NCBI GenBank assembly: GCA_963573385.1
Contig: CAUYLG010034747.1
Location: 1-64,000 of the forward strand
Source: Cacajao melanocephalus
Lineage: Eukaryota; Chordata; Mammalia; Primates; Pitheciidae
Direction: 5' to 3'
Length of the DNA stretch: 64,000 nt
The notes beneath the pieces were generated by a model, which saw nothing but the letters and a program-made list of their open reading frames with translations, was not told the DNA's origin and did no database searches. The translations under genes and the position numbers were made by a program. This document shows positions 14,408 to 27,840 of this stretch, in pieces (the first letter of the stretch is position 1; each line of letters opens with the position of its first letter).

Positions 14408-14822
14408 CCCCCTGCTATGGCTTGAATGTATCACCCCAAAAAGCATGTGTTAGAAGCTTAATCCCCAATGCAACAGTGTTGAGAGGTGGGACCTTTAAGG
14501 GGTGATTGAGTCATGAGGGCTCTGTCTTCATGAATAGATTAGTGTCATTATTGTGGAAGTGGGTTATTATCATGGGAGTGAGTTTTGATAAAAAAATGAG
14601 TTCAGCCCCCTCCCTTCCCTCTCTCTTTCCGGCTCTCACTCTCTCTCTTGCACTCTTGTCCTGCCTTCTGCCACGGCATGACACAGCAAGGTAGCCCTTA
14701 CCAGAAGCAGTCTCTCAGCCTGGGACTTCCCAGCCTCCAGAACTGTAAGAAACAAATCTCTGTCCTTTATAAATTACCCAGTCTCAGACATTGTTATAAC
14801 AGCACAAAGTGGACTAAGACAC
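14408..14822 (+). mobile_element. MaLR solo LTR (MST/MLT group)
   Basis: Starts 'tatggcttgaatgtatcacc' and continues 'gtgttgagaggtgggacctt', 'tgagtcatgagggctctgtc' and 'cccagcctccagaactgta'. It ends 'gcacaaagtggactaagac'. These are the start and end signatures of ERVL-MaLR LTRs. Confidence 0.85.
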
Positions 14823-15544
14823 CCCTAAGAAGGTATTTGGTTTAGAAACTCACTAAAGGGAAAAATCTCACAGAAAAATACAAAATGCTTTTGCCAACTC
14901 TTTTTTCAGATTGTTGACTTTCCTTCAAGGAGTGGAACTATATTAAGTCTATGAATGTGTCTGTGAATATTTTTTAGTAAGAAAAAAATCAGTCTATCCC
15001 CTGATCTTACTAAAAAAAAGTTGAGTAAATGTAAGGAAGGACCACACTTTTCGCCTTTCCTGGGAACTGCGTGTCTGCATCTGGCCCCATCTGGTCAAGT
15101 CCTTAATGACTTTACATCATCTGGGAACAGAGGATACATTTCTCAATGTGACAGAGGAAGCCCTTCATAAACTCATTGCTGCTGGCAATGATTTAAGAAG
15201 GAAAAACAGGGTTTGGGGATAGAAAAGGGAGAGAAAATGGCTGGCAGAGCCAAAATGGAGTCTTTTGCATTGAAGCTTTGATGTGAAGAATAAAGTGAAG
15301 GAAAGTAAACTTGGACCTAAACACTGAATGCCCAGCCTGTCAGGAGGAAAGAGCTGAAAAGCAAGAACAAGTTGCTGATGCCTGCCTTTTAGGACAGTGT
15401 GTCTGAGAGTAATGGGTGGAGTGGGGGGTGAACCAACAAATTCAGTCATAATACTGGAAGCCATTATGATTTGAGTGGAGAAACAGAGGTTAAAACAAAA
15501 CAAAAACTCTGAGGATGCATGAGAGGCAGAGAACTTTCGGGGAA
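14823..15544. other. Intronic stretch, nothing recognised
   Basis: The minus-strand frame of about 137 codons across 15.2-15.6 kb has no recognisable domain or splice context, so I treat it as chance. Confidence 0.4.
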
Positions 15545-15760
15545 AACAGGCATGGTTTTGCAGCCTGATAACCTTCAATTCAACCCCTTTCTGTATGACT
15601 TATAGCCTTGGGCAAGCCAACTGATTATTTCTCTGAGCCTCAATATTCTCATCTGTAAAACAGAGATAACATGACCTAAGTTGCAAGGTTACTGTGAAAA
15701 TTAGAAACCATGAATTTATGCTCCTTGATATTTCATTGGCATTCAATAAATGGCAGCTTT
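15545..15760 (-). mobile_element. MIR SINE, antisense
   Basis: 'gccttgggcaagccaactga', 'ctgagcctcaatattctcat', 'ctgtaaaacagagataac' and 'ttggcattcaataaatggca' in reverse MIR order. Confidence 0.75.
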
Positions 15761-15937
15761 GATTATGAATGATATGCATTTGGTCTGTAAGCATTTGCTG
15801 AAAATTACAGGAAAGAAGAACCTGAAGCACCTCTCATGAGCAATGAATGGGAACATGAATTAATTTAAATGTGCAAAATGCCACAGACATTATTTTTATT
15901 TAGTCTGCTGTATTATTTTATTGCAGTTGTCTTAGTC

Positions 15938-16300
15938 CATTTTCTGTTGCTATCACAGAATACCTGAGACTGGATAAAATTTATTTTAAAGAGACATTTA
16001 TTTGGCTTAGGGTTCTGGAGGCTGAGAATTCTGAGAGCATGGCAGTAGCTTCTGGCAAGGGCTTTTGTACCGTATCATAACATGATGGAGGGTATCACAT
16101 GGCAAGAGGGCAAGAGCATGTATGTCAGCTCAGGTCTCTTCCTCTTCTTAAAAAGCCACCAGTCTTATCATGGGAGCCTTACCAGGATGACCTTATCTGA
16201 TCCTATTTCCCAAAGGTCCCACTTTCAATCAACATATTAACTTGGGGATTAAATTTCCAACATATGAAACTTGAGGGATACATTTAAACCATGGCATAAT
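15938..16300 (-). mobile_element. MaLR solo LTR, antisense
   Basis: Begins 'gtcttagtccattttctgtt' and 'acagaatacctgagactgga', the reverse complement of a MaLR 3' end. It continues 'tttatttggcttagggttct' and ends 'acatttaaaccatggca'. Confidence 0.8.
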
Positions 16301-16308
16301 GAACACAA

Positions 16309-16310
<2 letters not shown>

Positions 16311-16346
<36 letters not shown>
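16311..16346. repeat. (GT)18 microsatellite
   Basis: Uninterrupted GT dinucleotides directly next to the end of the antisense MaLR LTR. It is likely polymorphic. Confidence 0.98.
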
Positions 16347-16350
<4 letters not shown>

Positions 16351-17449
16351 AAAATTTTGAAGGACAATTTTAAATAATTTTCCTTGCAAGGTCTATCTCC
16401 CCAAATAATTTTCCCCATGTGCCCTTAAATTCTTCAAATAAAAAATCTTTTGCACAAAGTATTAGGAAATTAACCTGGACCACTAAACATAGTTCCTCCC
16501 CTTTAAATGAACCAAGACAGCAATGTGACAAGTGCTGCAATTATGCTGTGGAAGCAGAGAAGCAGAGAAGTGCTATGGGGCAGTAATTCCTCTCAAGATG
16601 AATGGCCCAGGTAAGGTGTGACAGAGGGGATGGTGGAGTTGAGTTTTCCAGGAAGCCTGGGGAGGCTGGTAGAGTGAAGAGAGGGACAGAACAGTTTGGG
16701 AAGCGGCAGGAGAAGTTGGCAGAACTTCCATGGACATGTGGCTATCTTACGGGAGTAGCAGGAGGTGTGCCTGGGTGGGCACACAGCAGTCTGAGGATGC
16801 TGTGCTAAAAAGCCTGAATCCTAGCTAACCTGTGAATGATCAGAAGTCACAGAAGGATCTCTCTTTACCATAGTGGTTTGATTTTTACTTTTTGCATGCT
16901 AAAAAATATTCAAGCATTATAAAAGTGAATGCAATAAAAAGTAAATTTCCCTCTCACCCAGACCCTCCAGCTAGAGAACTGCTGTTCCTGCTGGAGGAAA
17001 ACATGTTTTCGGTTACTGATAGATTTCAATCAGTAAGGGGAAGTCAGATTTGCATTTCAAATGTATCCCCAGTGGTAGCACTCAGGAGGGTAGACTTAGG
17101 GGCAAGGAAGGGATAAAGACTACTGCAGAGGCTTTTGCAATAGGAAAGACTAAGTCACTATAATAACAAGGAGTAAGAAGCAGAATTAGAACACACTTCT
17201 GAATTATACTCAAAAAACTGATGACCTATTGGATATAAAGTATGAAGGCGAGGAGGGAGAGAGTTGATGATGACTCCGTGATCAGGTATCAGGTTATTCT
17301 GTGAATTGTGGCATGTCAATAACTGAGCCACAAAGTTGTGGTTGAACTTTTAAATCCCCCTAACCCGCCATCCCCATCTCCCTTTCTTTATGTTGTGAAT
17401 AATCTTCTGCAAGTTTTAACTGAAATGGCTTTCTCACCAGAGGTTCCAT
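16351..17449. other. Intronic stretch, nothing recognised
   Basis: No exon, RNA gene or repeat family recognised. Confidence 0.4.
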
Positions 17450-17790
17450 TTTCCAATCTCTTTGGAAGCTTCATGCAGGCATGTGACTCTGCTTGGGTCT
17501 AAGCGACGTGAAGAAGTGATGTGTGCAACTTCTAGATCATACAGGGAAACTTCTGGCTCTTTCTCTTTTACTTAGGCTGAAATACGCCCTCTCAGCCATC
17601 CAGATAGGACAGCAGCCTAGCGATGGTGGCAATGAGTCCCTGATGCCCTTGTGGAGCAGGGATGCCCAGCTACCCCTAGGCCTCTCAACTTTGGACTGTT
17701 ACCTGAGAATAAAATATCCCTCTATCTCATTTATTTCATTGTGTTTGGGGGTCTCTGTTACAGAAGCTTAATTTGCGCTTGAACTAACAT
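17450..17790 (+). mobile_element. Possible old LTR remnant
   Basis: 'gtgactctgcttgggtcta', 'gtgatgtgtgcaacttctag', 'gagtccctgatgcccttgtg' and 'ggggtctctgttacagaagc' resemble the central and 3' parts of several ERVL-type LTRs. The family is not identified. Confidence 0.4.
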
Positions 17791-18074
17791 AGGCATATAG
17801 GAGGAGAAGCAGAGATTTGTTTTATTGTTTTCCTTGGAGGTGGGGAGTGTGCCGTGGGTGAAAATAAAACTGTTTTGACTATGGAGAGTTGTACTGCCTG
17901 TGGTTCACCAAGAGGTGAGCTCATGAGGGAGAGATTAGGGCTACAGATGTAGGAGAGAGAGTTTATAGGCGGTAGTTAAAGCTGTAGGGGTAGATGAGAT
18001 CATCAGAGAGATCATGGAAAGTGAGGCCTAGGATAGCATCTAGGACAAACATTTTAAGGAAAAAGCACTTACCT

Positions 18075-18215
18075 CATTTTATGTTATAGTACTTTGTTGG
18101 TATGTATGTTTTCCCACCTGATTATAAATTCTTTGGGTTTATGAATTATAGCTTACTAATCCCTGAATAAAACACCTAGAATATCTTTATGCAGAACAGA
18201 CATTCAAAATTATCT
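18075..18215 (+). mobile_element. L2 LINE extreme 3' end
   Basis: Diverged L2 tail with 'cccacctgattataaattct' followed by the 'ctgaataaaacacctagaat' pattern. Sequence just left (17,935-18,050) may be a separate antisense L2 scrap. Confidence 0.45.
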
Positions 18216-18479
18216 TAAGAACAGCACTTTTAAAATACTTTGTATCTTAGCAATAGATTTGCTTTCTGTTTTTCCATTTATTGACTATAGACTTAGGCCA
18301 TTCCGAGTCAGTCTTTAAGTGCTGAGATTTAGAAGACAAGTCACAAACACAAAGGAGTAAAGTGGGCCAGGTGGGACATGTGGCAAGCTTGAGACAGTCC
18401 AAGGGCTGGGGTGAAGGCAGCAGGTGCCATTCAGTAAGATACATAGCTCAGTAGAGACTGGGCCACAGACACTTCGCAA

Positions 18480-19290
18480 AAGAAGATACACAGCCAGTTG
18501 CCACATAAAAAGTGCTCAACATCGTTAGTGATCAGAGAAATGCAAGTTAAAACCATCATGAGATACTTTTTCACACTTACTAGAATGGCTAAAACAACAA
18601 CAACAAAATTACTGACAAATGTTGGCAAGAATATAGAGGGACTGGAGCCCTCAAAGATTGTTGGGGAGGGTGCAAAATGCTACAACTATTTTTGAGAACT
18701 GTTTGGTATTTTCTCCTAATGTTAAACTCACATCCAACCTATGACCAGCAATTCTATATGCAGGGACTGACCTGAGAGAAATGAGAATGTGTACGTCCAC
18801 AAAAGGCTTGTGTAACAGTCTTATTTATAATAGCAAGACAGTGGAAACCACCCAAAAGTCTACCGGCTGAAGAATGGATAAATGCATTGTGGTATATAGT
18901 TATTCATCCAGATGGAATGCTAGTCAACAATAAAAAGGAGCAAACCACAAATAGACTCAGCACTGTAAATTAATCTCTTATGTTGAGCAAAAGCAGCCAG
19001 GCGCAGAAGAATATATACTGTTCATTCTATTCATATGAAATCCAAGAACAGGTGAAACTAATCTATGATGATAGAAATAAGAAAGTGGTTGCTTTAGAGG
19101 AAGGGGGGACTTGACTGGAAAGAGGCATGAGGGAACTTTCTGGAGCTATGTAAATGTCTGTTATAAACATGTTTATAATAGCTTTTACATTTTTTTATAT
19201 GCTAATTCCAACATCTTGTTTTGGGTGGTGATTACATAGATATATTCATAGCCCAAACTTATCAAACTGAACATTTAAAAACAAGTTCAA
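18480..19290 (+). mobile_element. L1M LINE, ORF2 end and 3' region
   Basis: Sense L1M blocks in order: 'gagaaatgcaagttaaaacc', 'acttactagaatggctaaaa', 'aatgttggcaagaatataga', 'gaagaatggataaatgcatt', 'gaatgctagtcaacaataaa', 'aagaaagtggttgctttaga'. The 3' part continues after a foreign 46-bp patch, with 'gggtggtgattacataga' and 'cttatcaaactgaaca'. Confidence 0.8.
19170..19215. repeat. 46-bp patch inside L1M, near copy of 20,091-20,136
   Basis: 'tgtttataatagctttta' through 'gctaattccaacatct' recurs 921 bp to the right with about three differences. It is native to the HAL1-like element there and foreign to the L1M 3' region here. Confidence 0.85.
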
Positions 19291-20090
19291 AACAACAAAA
19301 GAATAGTCTCTTATATTTATCCACATATTTACCATTTTGGCCATCTTAATTCTTTCCTGCAGATCTAAGTTTCCATCATTTTTAAAGGATATTTTCTCTA
19401 GATACAGAATTCTGGTTGACAGTTTTTTTTTTCTTTCAGTACTTAATACAAATGTCATTCCACTGCCTTCTGGGCTCTGTTCATTTCTGGCAAGGCTAGC
19501 TGTCATTTACATCATTACATCCTTGCTCCCCTAAATGTAATGTGTGTCTTCACTAGATGCTTTTTAATATTTCCTCTTTCTATCTGATTTTCAGCAGTTT
19601 GGCCCTGATGTGTTTAGGTGTGGCTTTCTTTGCATTTATCCCACTTGGGTTTCACTTAGCTTCTTGGGTCTTCATGTTGCTCTTTTAAAATCAAACTCAG
19701 GATATTTCTGCCCATTATTTAAGTATCTTTTCCCTTCAATCTCCTCTCTCTTGTCCTTCTGAAAACTCAGTTACACATCTATTAGACCTGCCTGCTATAG
19801 TCCCACAGATCACTGAGGGACAGATCACTAAGACCGTCCATTTTTAAAAAAAATTTTCTCTCTGTTCTTCTGATTGGCTACTATCTGTTGATTTACCTTC
19901 AATTCACTGACTCTTTTTTCTGCAGTCTCCAATCTGCTTAAAAGCCCATCCGGTGAATGACTCATTTCAGAGATTGTGGTTTTGGTTCTAACATTTCCAC
20001 TTGGTTCTTTTATAATAGTTTTTATTTCTCTGTTGTGCTTCTCTACCTCTTTACTCATTACATTCCTCTTTTTCTAGAAGTGCTAGAATG

Positions 20091-20644
<554 letters not shown>

Positions 20645-21548
20645 TGAGTGTGTTGTTCTGGCAGGCAGTTAACTTACTGGATTCCTTTGATTCTGTCACA
20701 CATGGTTTCATTCTTTGTTAGGGTAGGTCTATTTCAGTTTGCCTTTAGCACTAGAGAGACACTTGTTCTAGATAACCGTCATTCTAGAAACTGGTCTTTC
20801 TCAGGTGGCAACTGATTGCTTACAGTACTCGGTGAGAATCTTCCCACCCTGACTGGGCTGGAATTCCCATATTTCCCAGCACTGCACAACCTGTGGAACC
20901 TCCACTTAGCACTCAGACCTGCCACAGCTGCCCTCTGCAGGCCCTCTGGATATGTGCAGCCTACCCTTCACCTAAGATCACGTGGGAAACCCTCCCATGT
21001 AATCCCTGGGGCCCTCCTCTGCTTAGCTTACTCCTGTCCAGTGCTCACTCCACTAGTAGGCAGCGGAATTCCTAGCCACTTCAATTGCCCTGTACTCTGG
21101 TGTTCACCTCTTTGGCTCAGCAAGATGGTGGCCACTACCTGGACACCTCCTGCACCCAGGCAGTAAGCTGGGGCTAACAGGGGACTAATTTCATGTGCTT
21201 CCCTTTTCCCCTGGATTACAGGCTATGGTGTCAACTGTGCAGTACTTGGAAACAGTTGCCTCATGTTTCGTCTGTTTTATAGCTGTGTACTGGTGGTCAT
21301 CACAGCCAGTACCAGTTATGGTATTATGGTTAGAAGCAGAAGACAGGGCATGAATAGTTGGTAAAAGCTTCCAGGTGATTCTAATAGGATTCTATCTCCT
21401 CCCATGGGGATATCTAAAGACTGGGGACCTAGAAAAAAAATACTTATGCAGATAGCTCTTTAGGGATATTTCGGCAAGACGCCATTAGGATTTATACAGC
21501 ACACGATTGACTTTGGTTCACCGAGCAGCCACTGATTACAATTTGGCT

Positions 21549-21702
21549 TTCTAAAATTGATCAAGTGCAGGGAAGAATAATTTGTTCACTGACTCCTACG
21601 TTTCCTTAAAGCTCAGCTTCTTCCCTGCTACGGCCTTTTCTGGACCCCTGACTGGGTTATGAACCCTCTTCTAAACTCCCAGACAACCATCACCTTGTTC
21701 CC
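21549..21702. repeat. Direct repeat copy A, about 154 bp, family unknown
   Basis: Shares order and most bases with 22,556-22,710, for example 'ccttttctggacccctgact' and 'cttgttccc' / 'cttgctccc'. No repeat family was recognised. Confidence 0.8.
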
Positions 21703-22555
21703 AGGTAGACCTGTCTATAAAGAGACATATTTCTCATTGTAAATTAATAAATTGGCAATTTGGTTTTCTACAGCACATTCCAGTAAACTTAGTTAAACGT
21801 ATTCCCCTGAAAGAACCATTCCTGGTGTACTAACAAGGCAAATTTTAAAAGCTGGACCACAGGGAATCCACTAAGCGTCTGCACTTAGCTACCAGCCTGG
21901 TCTCTCTGGATGACACCTCCCCTGGAGCAATCTTTCTGACTGGCTAAACTCTGACCACGTTCTTCATTAGGACCTTCGTAAAAAGAAAACAGCTGTGTTG
22001 AAGAGCCCTGAATCTTCATCAGATTCATACTGAAACTTAGGTTTCAGTAGTAGTGACCTAGTTAGGTCTTTACATGATTACCTGCAATGCAGAATTGGTC
22101 AAGTTATCATCTTCTTCAACAGAATTAACTTCTGTTGGCTGAAAATGTGCAATTCTTATCAAAAAGAGTGATCTGACTATTAAATAAACATACACTGTAA
22201 TTTATATATTTGTTCAAATCATCTGCCAAATTAAGCAAATAGACTGATAATACTTTTGAATACCTAATCATGGCCCTGGTAGTATCAGTGGTTCTTTGAG
22301 TGAATGAGGCTAATTCATAATGGCTTAGACAGGACAAAAAAAGTCAAATGATAAAAAATCTGCCAAGGATCATTTGAGCCTCATATCCCAGACACTGACC
22401 CTGCTTTTTACAGAAGCAATAGTAAGAGTTTCATAAACATGAACTCATTTGCTCTACTCTTCCTGCTTAGGGATAGCCATACGGAAACAGAACTGTCTTC
22501 ACTGTTCTTTCTGTTTCCCAGTAGAGACATTAAGCCAGTGGTGTCATGAATGCTG
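21703..22555. other. Stretch between the two direct-repeat copies
   Basis: AT-rich with no recognised gene or repeat. If the flanking copies are LTR-like or a tandem duplication, this could be internal sequence, but nothing here encodes a recognisable protein. Confidence 0.35.
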
Positions 22556-22710
22556 TCTCTGAAACTGACCAAGTGTATAGAAGAATCATTTGTTCACCAA
22601 CTCCTACCTTTCCTTTAAGCTCAGCTGTTTGCCCCCTACATCCTTTTCTGGACCCCTGACTGGGTTACAAACCTTCCTCTAATCTCCCAGACCAGCAGCA
22701 CCTTGCTCCC
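22556..22710. repeat. Direct repeat copy B, about 155 bp, family unknown
   Basis: Partner of 21,549-21,702 in the same orientation, roughly 1,007 bp away and about 80% identical by eye. Confidence 0.8.
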
Positions 22711-23164
22711 TACACTGTATTTGAATGACCTGCTACGTGTCTGTCTCTCCAACACACAGGCATTTCAGGAGCTCAGAGCCCTGGTCACATCTTTCTTTTC
22801 CTCCTGGCACAGTAAAGAGTACATCTGTGTTCAGTCAAGTTTAAAAATGAAGCAGCTGAATTCTCCACATTCATCGTGCTAAGCCCTGGGGCCAGAGGCT
22901 TAAGATACCCTGAAAAATAAGAGGAGGTTCCTGTTCACAGAAACTCAAGTGAGAGTCAATTATGTTTGCATAATTTGCATGTGATTGTCTGTAATTTACA
23001 ACTTCTATTTTGCAAAATGCTCCTCAGCCATTTCCAGGTTAAATCTATCACACATTATATCTTTTTCTTGCTATTTATTATCTTCTCTCAGACACCAATT
23101 TAGATCTTACAAAGTGAAGGAGGCCTGATATGGTTATGATGGGAAGAGATAAGGACACAGCTCT
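22711..23164. other. Intronic stretch, nothing recognised
   Basis: A weak L2/MIR-like phrase ('cgtgctaagccctggggcc') lies near 22,877. Nothing else can be supported. Confidence 0.35.
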
Positions 23165-23345
23165 GTTCTTCTTAATAGGTTTGTGATTTGGGGTTTGCTT
23201 CCATTCTCTATAGCCATGATGTATTTACTGTGAAATTGATGGTGGTATTATCTCCCTTGCCTATCTCCTCCTGCTGTTGTCAGGAACAAATGCAATAACC
23301 TGTGAAAGAGCTTTGTCAACTATACACCACTTATAAATATTAGAT
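23165..23345 (-). mobile_element. MIR SINE, antisense
   Basis: 'gatggtggtattatctccct', 'tgcctatctcctcctgctgt' and 'aaagagctttgtcaactata' follow reverse MIR. Confidence 0.6.
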
Positions 23346-23502
23346 TATGGAGTCCCAAATCTGTGGAGGCAGCTGACTCTGTTTCCAGTAGCTGCTTGTC
23401 CCCAGGGTGATTTAGGGGCCGCCCTTGGTATTGGAGCTATTCTAGCCAGTCAATTCAGGTTAGTTAATGATTAAACTCAAAGATTTTAAACTATTAACAT
23501 TA

Positions 23503-23822
23503 GCAGGCACAGTAGCTCACATCTGTAATCCCAGGGCTTTGGGAGGCTGAGGCAGGAGGATCATTTGAGTACAGGAGTTTGAGACCAGCTTGGGCCACAC
23601 AGTAAGACCCTGTCTCTACAAATATATATATATATTTATATTTATATATATATAGTGGAGATATATATATATATATATGGCTGGGTGTGGTAGCATACAC
23701 CTGTAGTCCCAGCTATTCTGGAGGCTGAGGCAGGAGGATCACTTAAGGCCAGGAGTTACAATTGCACCATTGCACTCCAGCCTAGGTGACAGAGCAAGGC
23801 TCTGTCTCAAAGAAAAAAAAAT
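23503..23822 (+). mobile_element. AluJ-type element with an AT microsatellite in the linker
   Basis: Sense Alu. The normal A-rich middle linker is replaced by an AT/TTTATA tract at 23,621-23,678. The right arm is internally shortened around 'caggagttacaattgcac'. Confidence 0.93.
23621..23678. repeat. AT-rich microsatellite inside Alu
   Basis: Two (AT)n blocks separated by 'agtggag', grown from the Alu mid-linker. Confidence 0.9.
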
Positions 23823-24647
<825 letters not shown>

Positions 24648-24839
24648 TCAGACAGTTACACTAAACCTACTAAATCTAAACCTTCTTTCAAATAACACTC
24701 CTCACCTCACCATCAGCTTACCTAGGAAAGAGCCTGATACATATTTTGGGTGCCCCCTAAATTTTGTTGGGCAAATTGAGTCAGAAGATCCAACTCTGCT
24801 AATCAGAGAGAATTCTGCATTTCACAGATTTCAATATGT

Positions 24840-25640
24840 TGTGTTTTTATTTAATTCAACATATTTTCCTAATTTACCTGCGGTTTCCTCTTTGACCTAT
24901 GTGTTACTTAGATGTTGTTTAATTTCCAAATGTTTGGAGGGGTTTTTCAGATATTTTTATGTTACTGATTTATAGACTATATTATAGTCCAAAGCATTTT
25001 GTATACTTTCAGTTCTTTTATATTTTTTGAAATTTGTTTTATGGCTCAGAAAATGGTTTGTGTTGCCAAATGTTTCCTATACATTTGAAAAAGATGTGTA
25101 TTCTGTTGCTGTTGGATAGAATATTCTACGATGTCAGTAAGGTCAAGTTGGTAGATGGTTTTGTTCAGGTCTTATACAGCTGACTGATTTTCTGCCTGCT
25201 TGTTCTACTGCTACTCAGAGGGGATTGCTGGAGTGTCCAACCATAATTGTAGATTTGTCTCTTTCTTCTTTCAATTCTGTCAATTTTTGCTTCATGTGTT
25301 TTGAAGCTCTATAGTTCACCACATAGATATTTGGTATTGCTATGTCTTTTTGGTAAATCGACCTCTTTTTCATTAGGTAATGGACATCTTCATTCCTAGC
25401 AATATTCTTGTGTCTGAAGTCTACTTTGTGTGATATGAATATAGACACTCCAATTTTCCTTTGATTGATGTTAGCGTAGTATATATATTTTTTATCCTTT
25501 CTCTTTTAACTTATTTATGTCTTTATATTTGAAGTGAGTTTCTTTTAGGCAGCTCTTTTCTTTTTTTATCCAATCTGACAAACTCTGTCTTTTAGTTGGT
25601 GTGCTTAGAACAGATATTTTTATGAATCAGGAAACGTACA
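24840..25640 (-). mobile_element. L1 ORF2 fragment, antisense
   Basis: Reverse L1 ORF2 blocks in order: 'gatgttgtttaatttccaaa', 'gaaaaagatgtgtattctgt', 'aattctgtcaatttttgctt', 'gaagtgagtttcttttaggc', 'atccaatctgacaaactctg'. This is the endonuclease part of ORF2. The frames are broken. Confidence 0.85.
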
Positions 25641-25754
25641 TTCTTTTTGTAATCCCAAGGCTAGTTATTTTTTCTGCTGGTTTCTTAGTTTCTTAATTTT
25701 GATTCAGCTTCTTTAAAGCTGGGACAGAGAGGAAACAGCAGAATCTAATCTGAA

Positions 25755-25885
25755 ATTAAGGGAATTATATACTGAGCACCCACTGTTCTTCCAAACACTC
25801 TGCTAGATCCTTTGCTCTCACCTACCTCATATGACAGGACTATTATCTCCATCTAACAGTTGAGGCAATTGAGGACCTATGATAT
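25755..25885 (+). mobile_element. MIR SINE
   Basis: Sense MIR: 'tactgagcacccactgttct', 'tcacctacctcatatgacag', 'attatctccatctaacagtt'. Confidence 0.65.
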
Positions 25886-25930
25886 AGGCTTCTAGTCACA
25901 TTCTCCTCTTTTTCGATAGTAATAAAATAA

Positions 25931-26400
25931 TATCTGGGCAAGATCACCAAGAGGAAAAAAGCACAATTCCCCAGTTCCACTGTGGCTACATTTGCCTTGT
26001 GACTTAGTTCTGGCCAATGAGATGTATAGTCAAGTGCAGTTCCTGGACACTTTCCCCCAGAGAGAGGAGACCCACTTTCTCTGCTTCTTTGTTCATTCCT
26101 TCTTCCAGCCTGCCACCTGGAATATAGATGTGATGACTGTCACACCAACTGTCACACTGAACCATGACGTGGGGGGGGGGGCGTCACGGCCCTCCTCCTT
26201 GGGGTCATAGGACAGTGGCTGTAAGGAGCCTGGGTCCCCAAGGACAGGGGAGCAGAACCACAGCTGCTCCTCAGTGCTCACCTTCTGACTCTTATGTAAG
26301 AGAGAAACGAACAGCTGCCTTGATTAAGCTACCATTGTTTTGGGATTTTGCTATTCATGCCTGAACACAATCCTAGTGGATATAGTCTAGGACCAATTAA
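25931..26400 (+). mobile_element. ERVL-type LTR remnant; its first 91 bp recur at 27.75 kb
   Basis: 'tgacttagttctggccaatg', 'ggagcctgggtccccaagg', 'gattaagctaccattgtttt' and a 3' 'aacacaatcctagtggata' match the general layout of several mammalian LTRs. The exact family is unknown. A run of about ten G interrupts it near 26,170. Confidence 0.5.
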
Positions 26401-26599
26401 ATCACACTGTGTTATAATCCATGTTTGGGAAGATTTATACTAGCATCTATCATAGTGTTGTGTGAAAGTCATAGGAAGTTAGGGGTGACAACTATTTTAT
26501 TTTATCTTATTTTTTAATTTACCAAATTAAAAACTGGAAAAAAAAAAACCCACTTGGTGGTCAGGGTGGGAATGCTGTGGTGAACTTAGATATTATATG

Positions 26600-26800
26600 T
26601 GGGAAGAATCTAAGACTTTTCTCCCACACCAGCTGTATGCTGTTAGGAAATCACTTACTCTTTCTGACCCTCAGTTTTCTTATCTATCTAATAATAAGGA
26701 TACCAATACCTACTTTACTGTTTGAATAAATAACACATGTCACATGCAAGAGCTTGGAGGTACTAAGCACTGTGTAACTATAAGGGATTATAATCATTAA
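26600..26800 (-). mobile_element. MIR SINE, antisense
   Basis: 'gctgttaggaaatcacttac', 'ccctcagttttcttatctat', 'ggataccaatacctacttta' and 'gtactaagcactgtgtaact' in reverse MIR order. Confidence 0.75.
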
Positions 26801-27158
26801 GACCAGAAGATAATGTTTTTGGATAACCATGAATGGTGAATCATCTCACAAATACCTTCCACTGTATGTTTGTGTATGTGTGGGTTGCTAGTTATAAATG
26901 AGAACATTGAAAAATGCATGCTAGTCAATAACTTAAGAACATAATAACAATTCAGTGCTCACTGCCACAAACTTAGATTCCTACCTTACCTTTACATCAA
27001 GTTCTCAAAATTCTTTCCTACATCTTTATTTTATATTATGGAAAACATGCAGGTATTATTTTGCTATATTTCAATAAACTGACCTTAATAAAAACACGGA
27101 TTTAACTACTTTGATTTCTGTACAATACCTGGGAAACTCTGCTAGAAATAGTGCTTTA
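26801..27158. other. AT-rich intronic stretch, nothing recognised
   Basis: No exon or repeat family recognised. Confidence 0.4.
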
Positions 27159-27487
<329 letters not shown>

Positions 27488-27748
27488 TTATTACATATAG
27501 CTGTTTTCAACTATATTTCATTTTTAGTATTTTTAAAGTGTTCAGTAAAGATAAAAAAACAACGTCCATCTTAAATCTGAAGCAAGCAGGAAGATGAAAA
27601 CCTGTGGCCTGGCTTGGGTGGGGGCACTGAGAACAGAGGCTGTCACAAGCTCAGGAGGGCACAGAGGCTCTGTAAGGCGCACAGGAGCAGGAGGCAGCTT
27701 TGTCCAGCAGTACTGGGGACTAAGGGCAGCTGCAGGTGAATCGGGCAG

Positions 27749-27840
27749 TATCTAGGCAAGGTCACCAAGGGGAAGAAAAGCACATTTCTCCATCTCCACT
27801 GTGGTTAAATTTGCCTTGTGACTTAGTTCTGGCCAATGAA
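27749..27840 (+). repeat. 92-bp partner of 25,931-26,021
   Basis: Runs from 'tatctaggcaaggtcaccaa' to 'cttagttctggccaatga' and is about 88% identical by eye to the copy 1.8 kb left, in the same orientation. The flanking sequences diverge on both sides. Confidence 0.85.
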
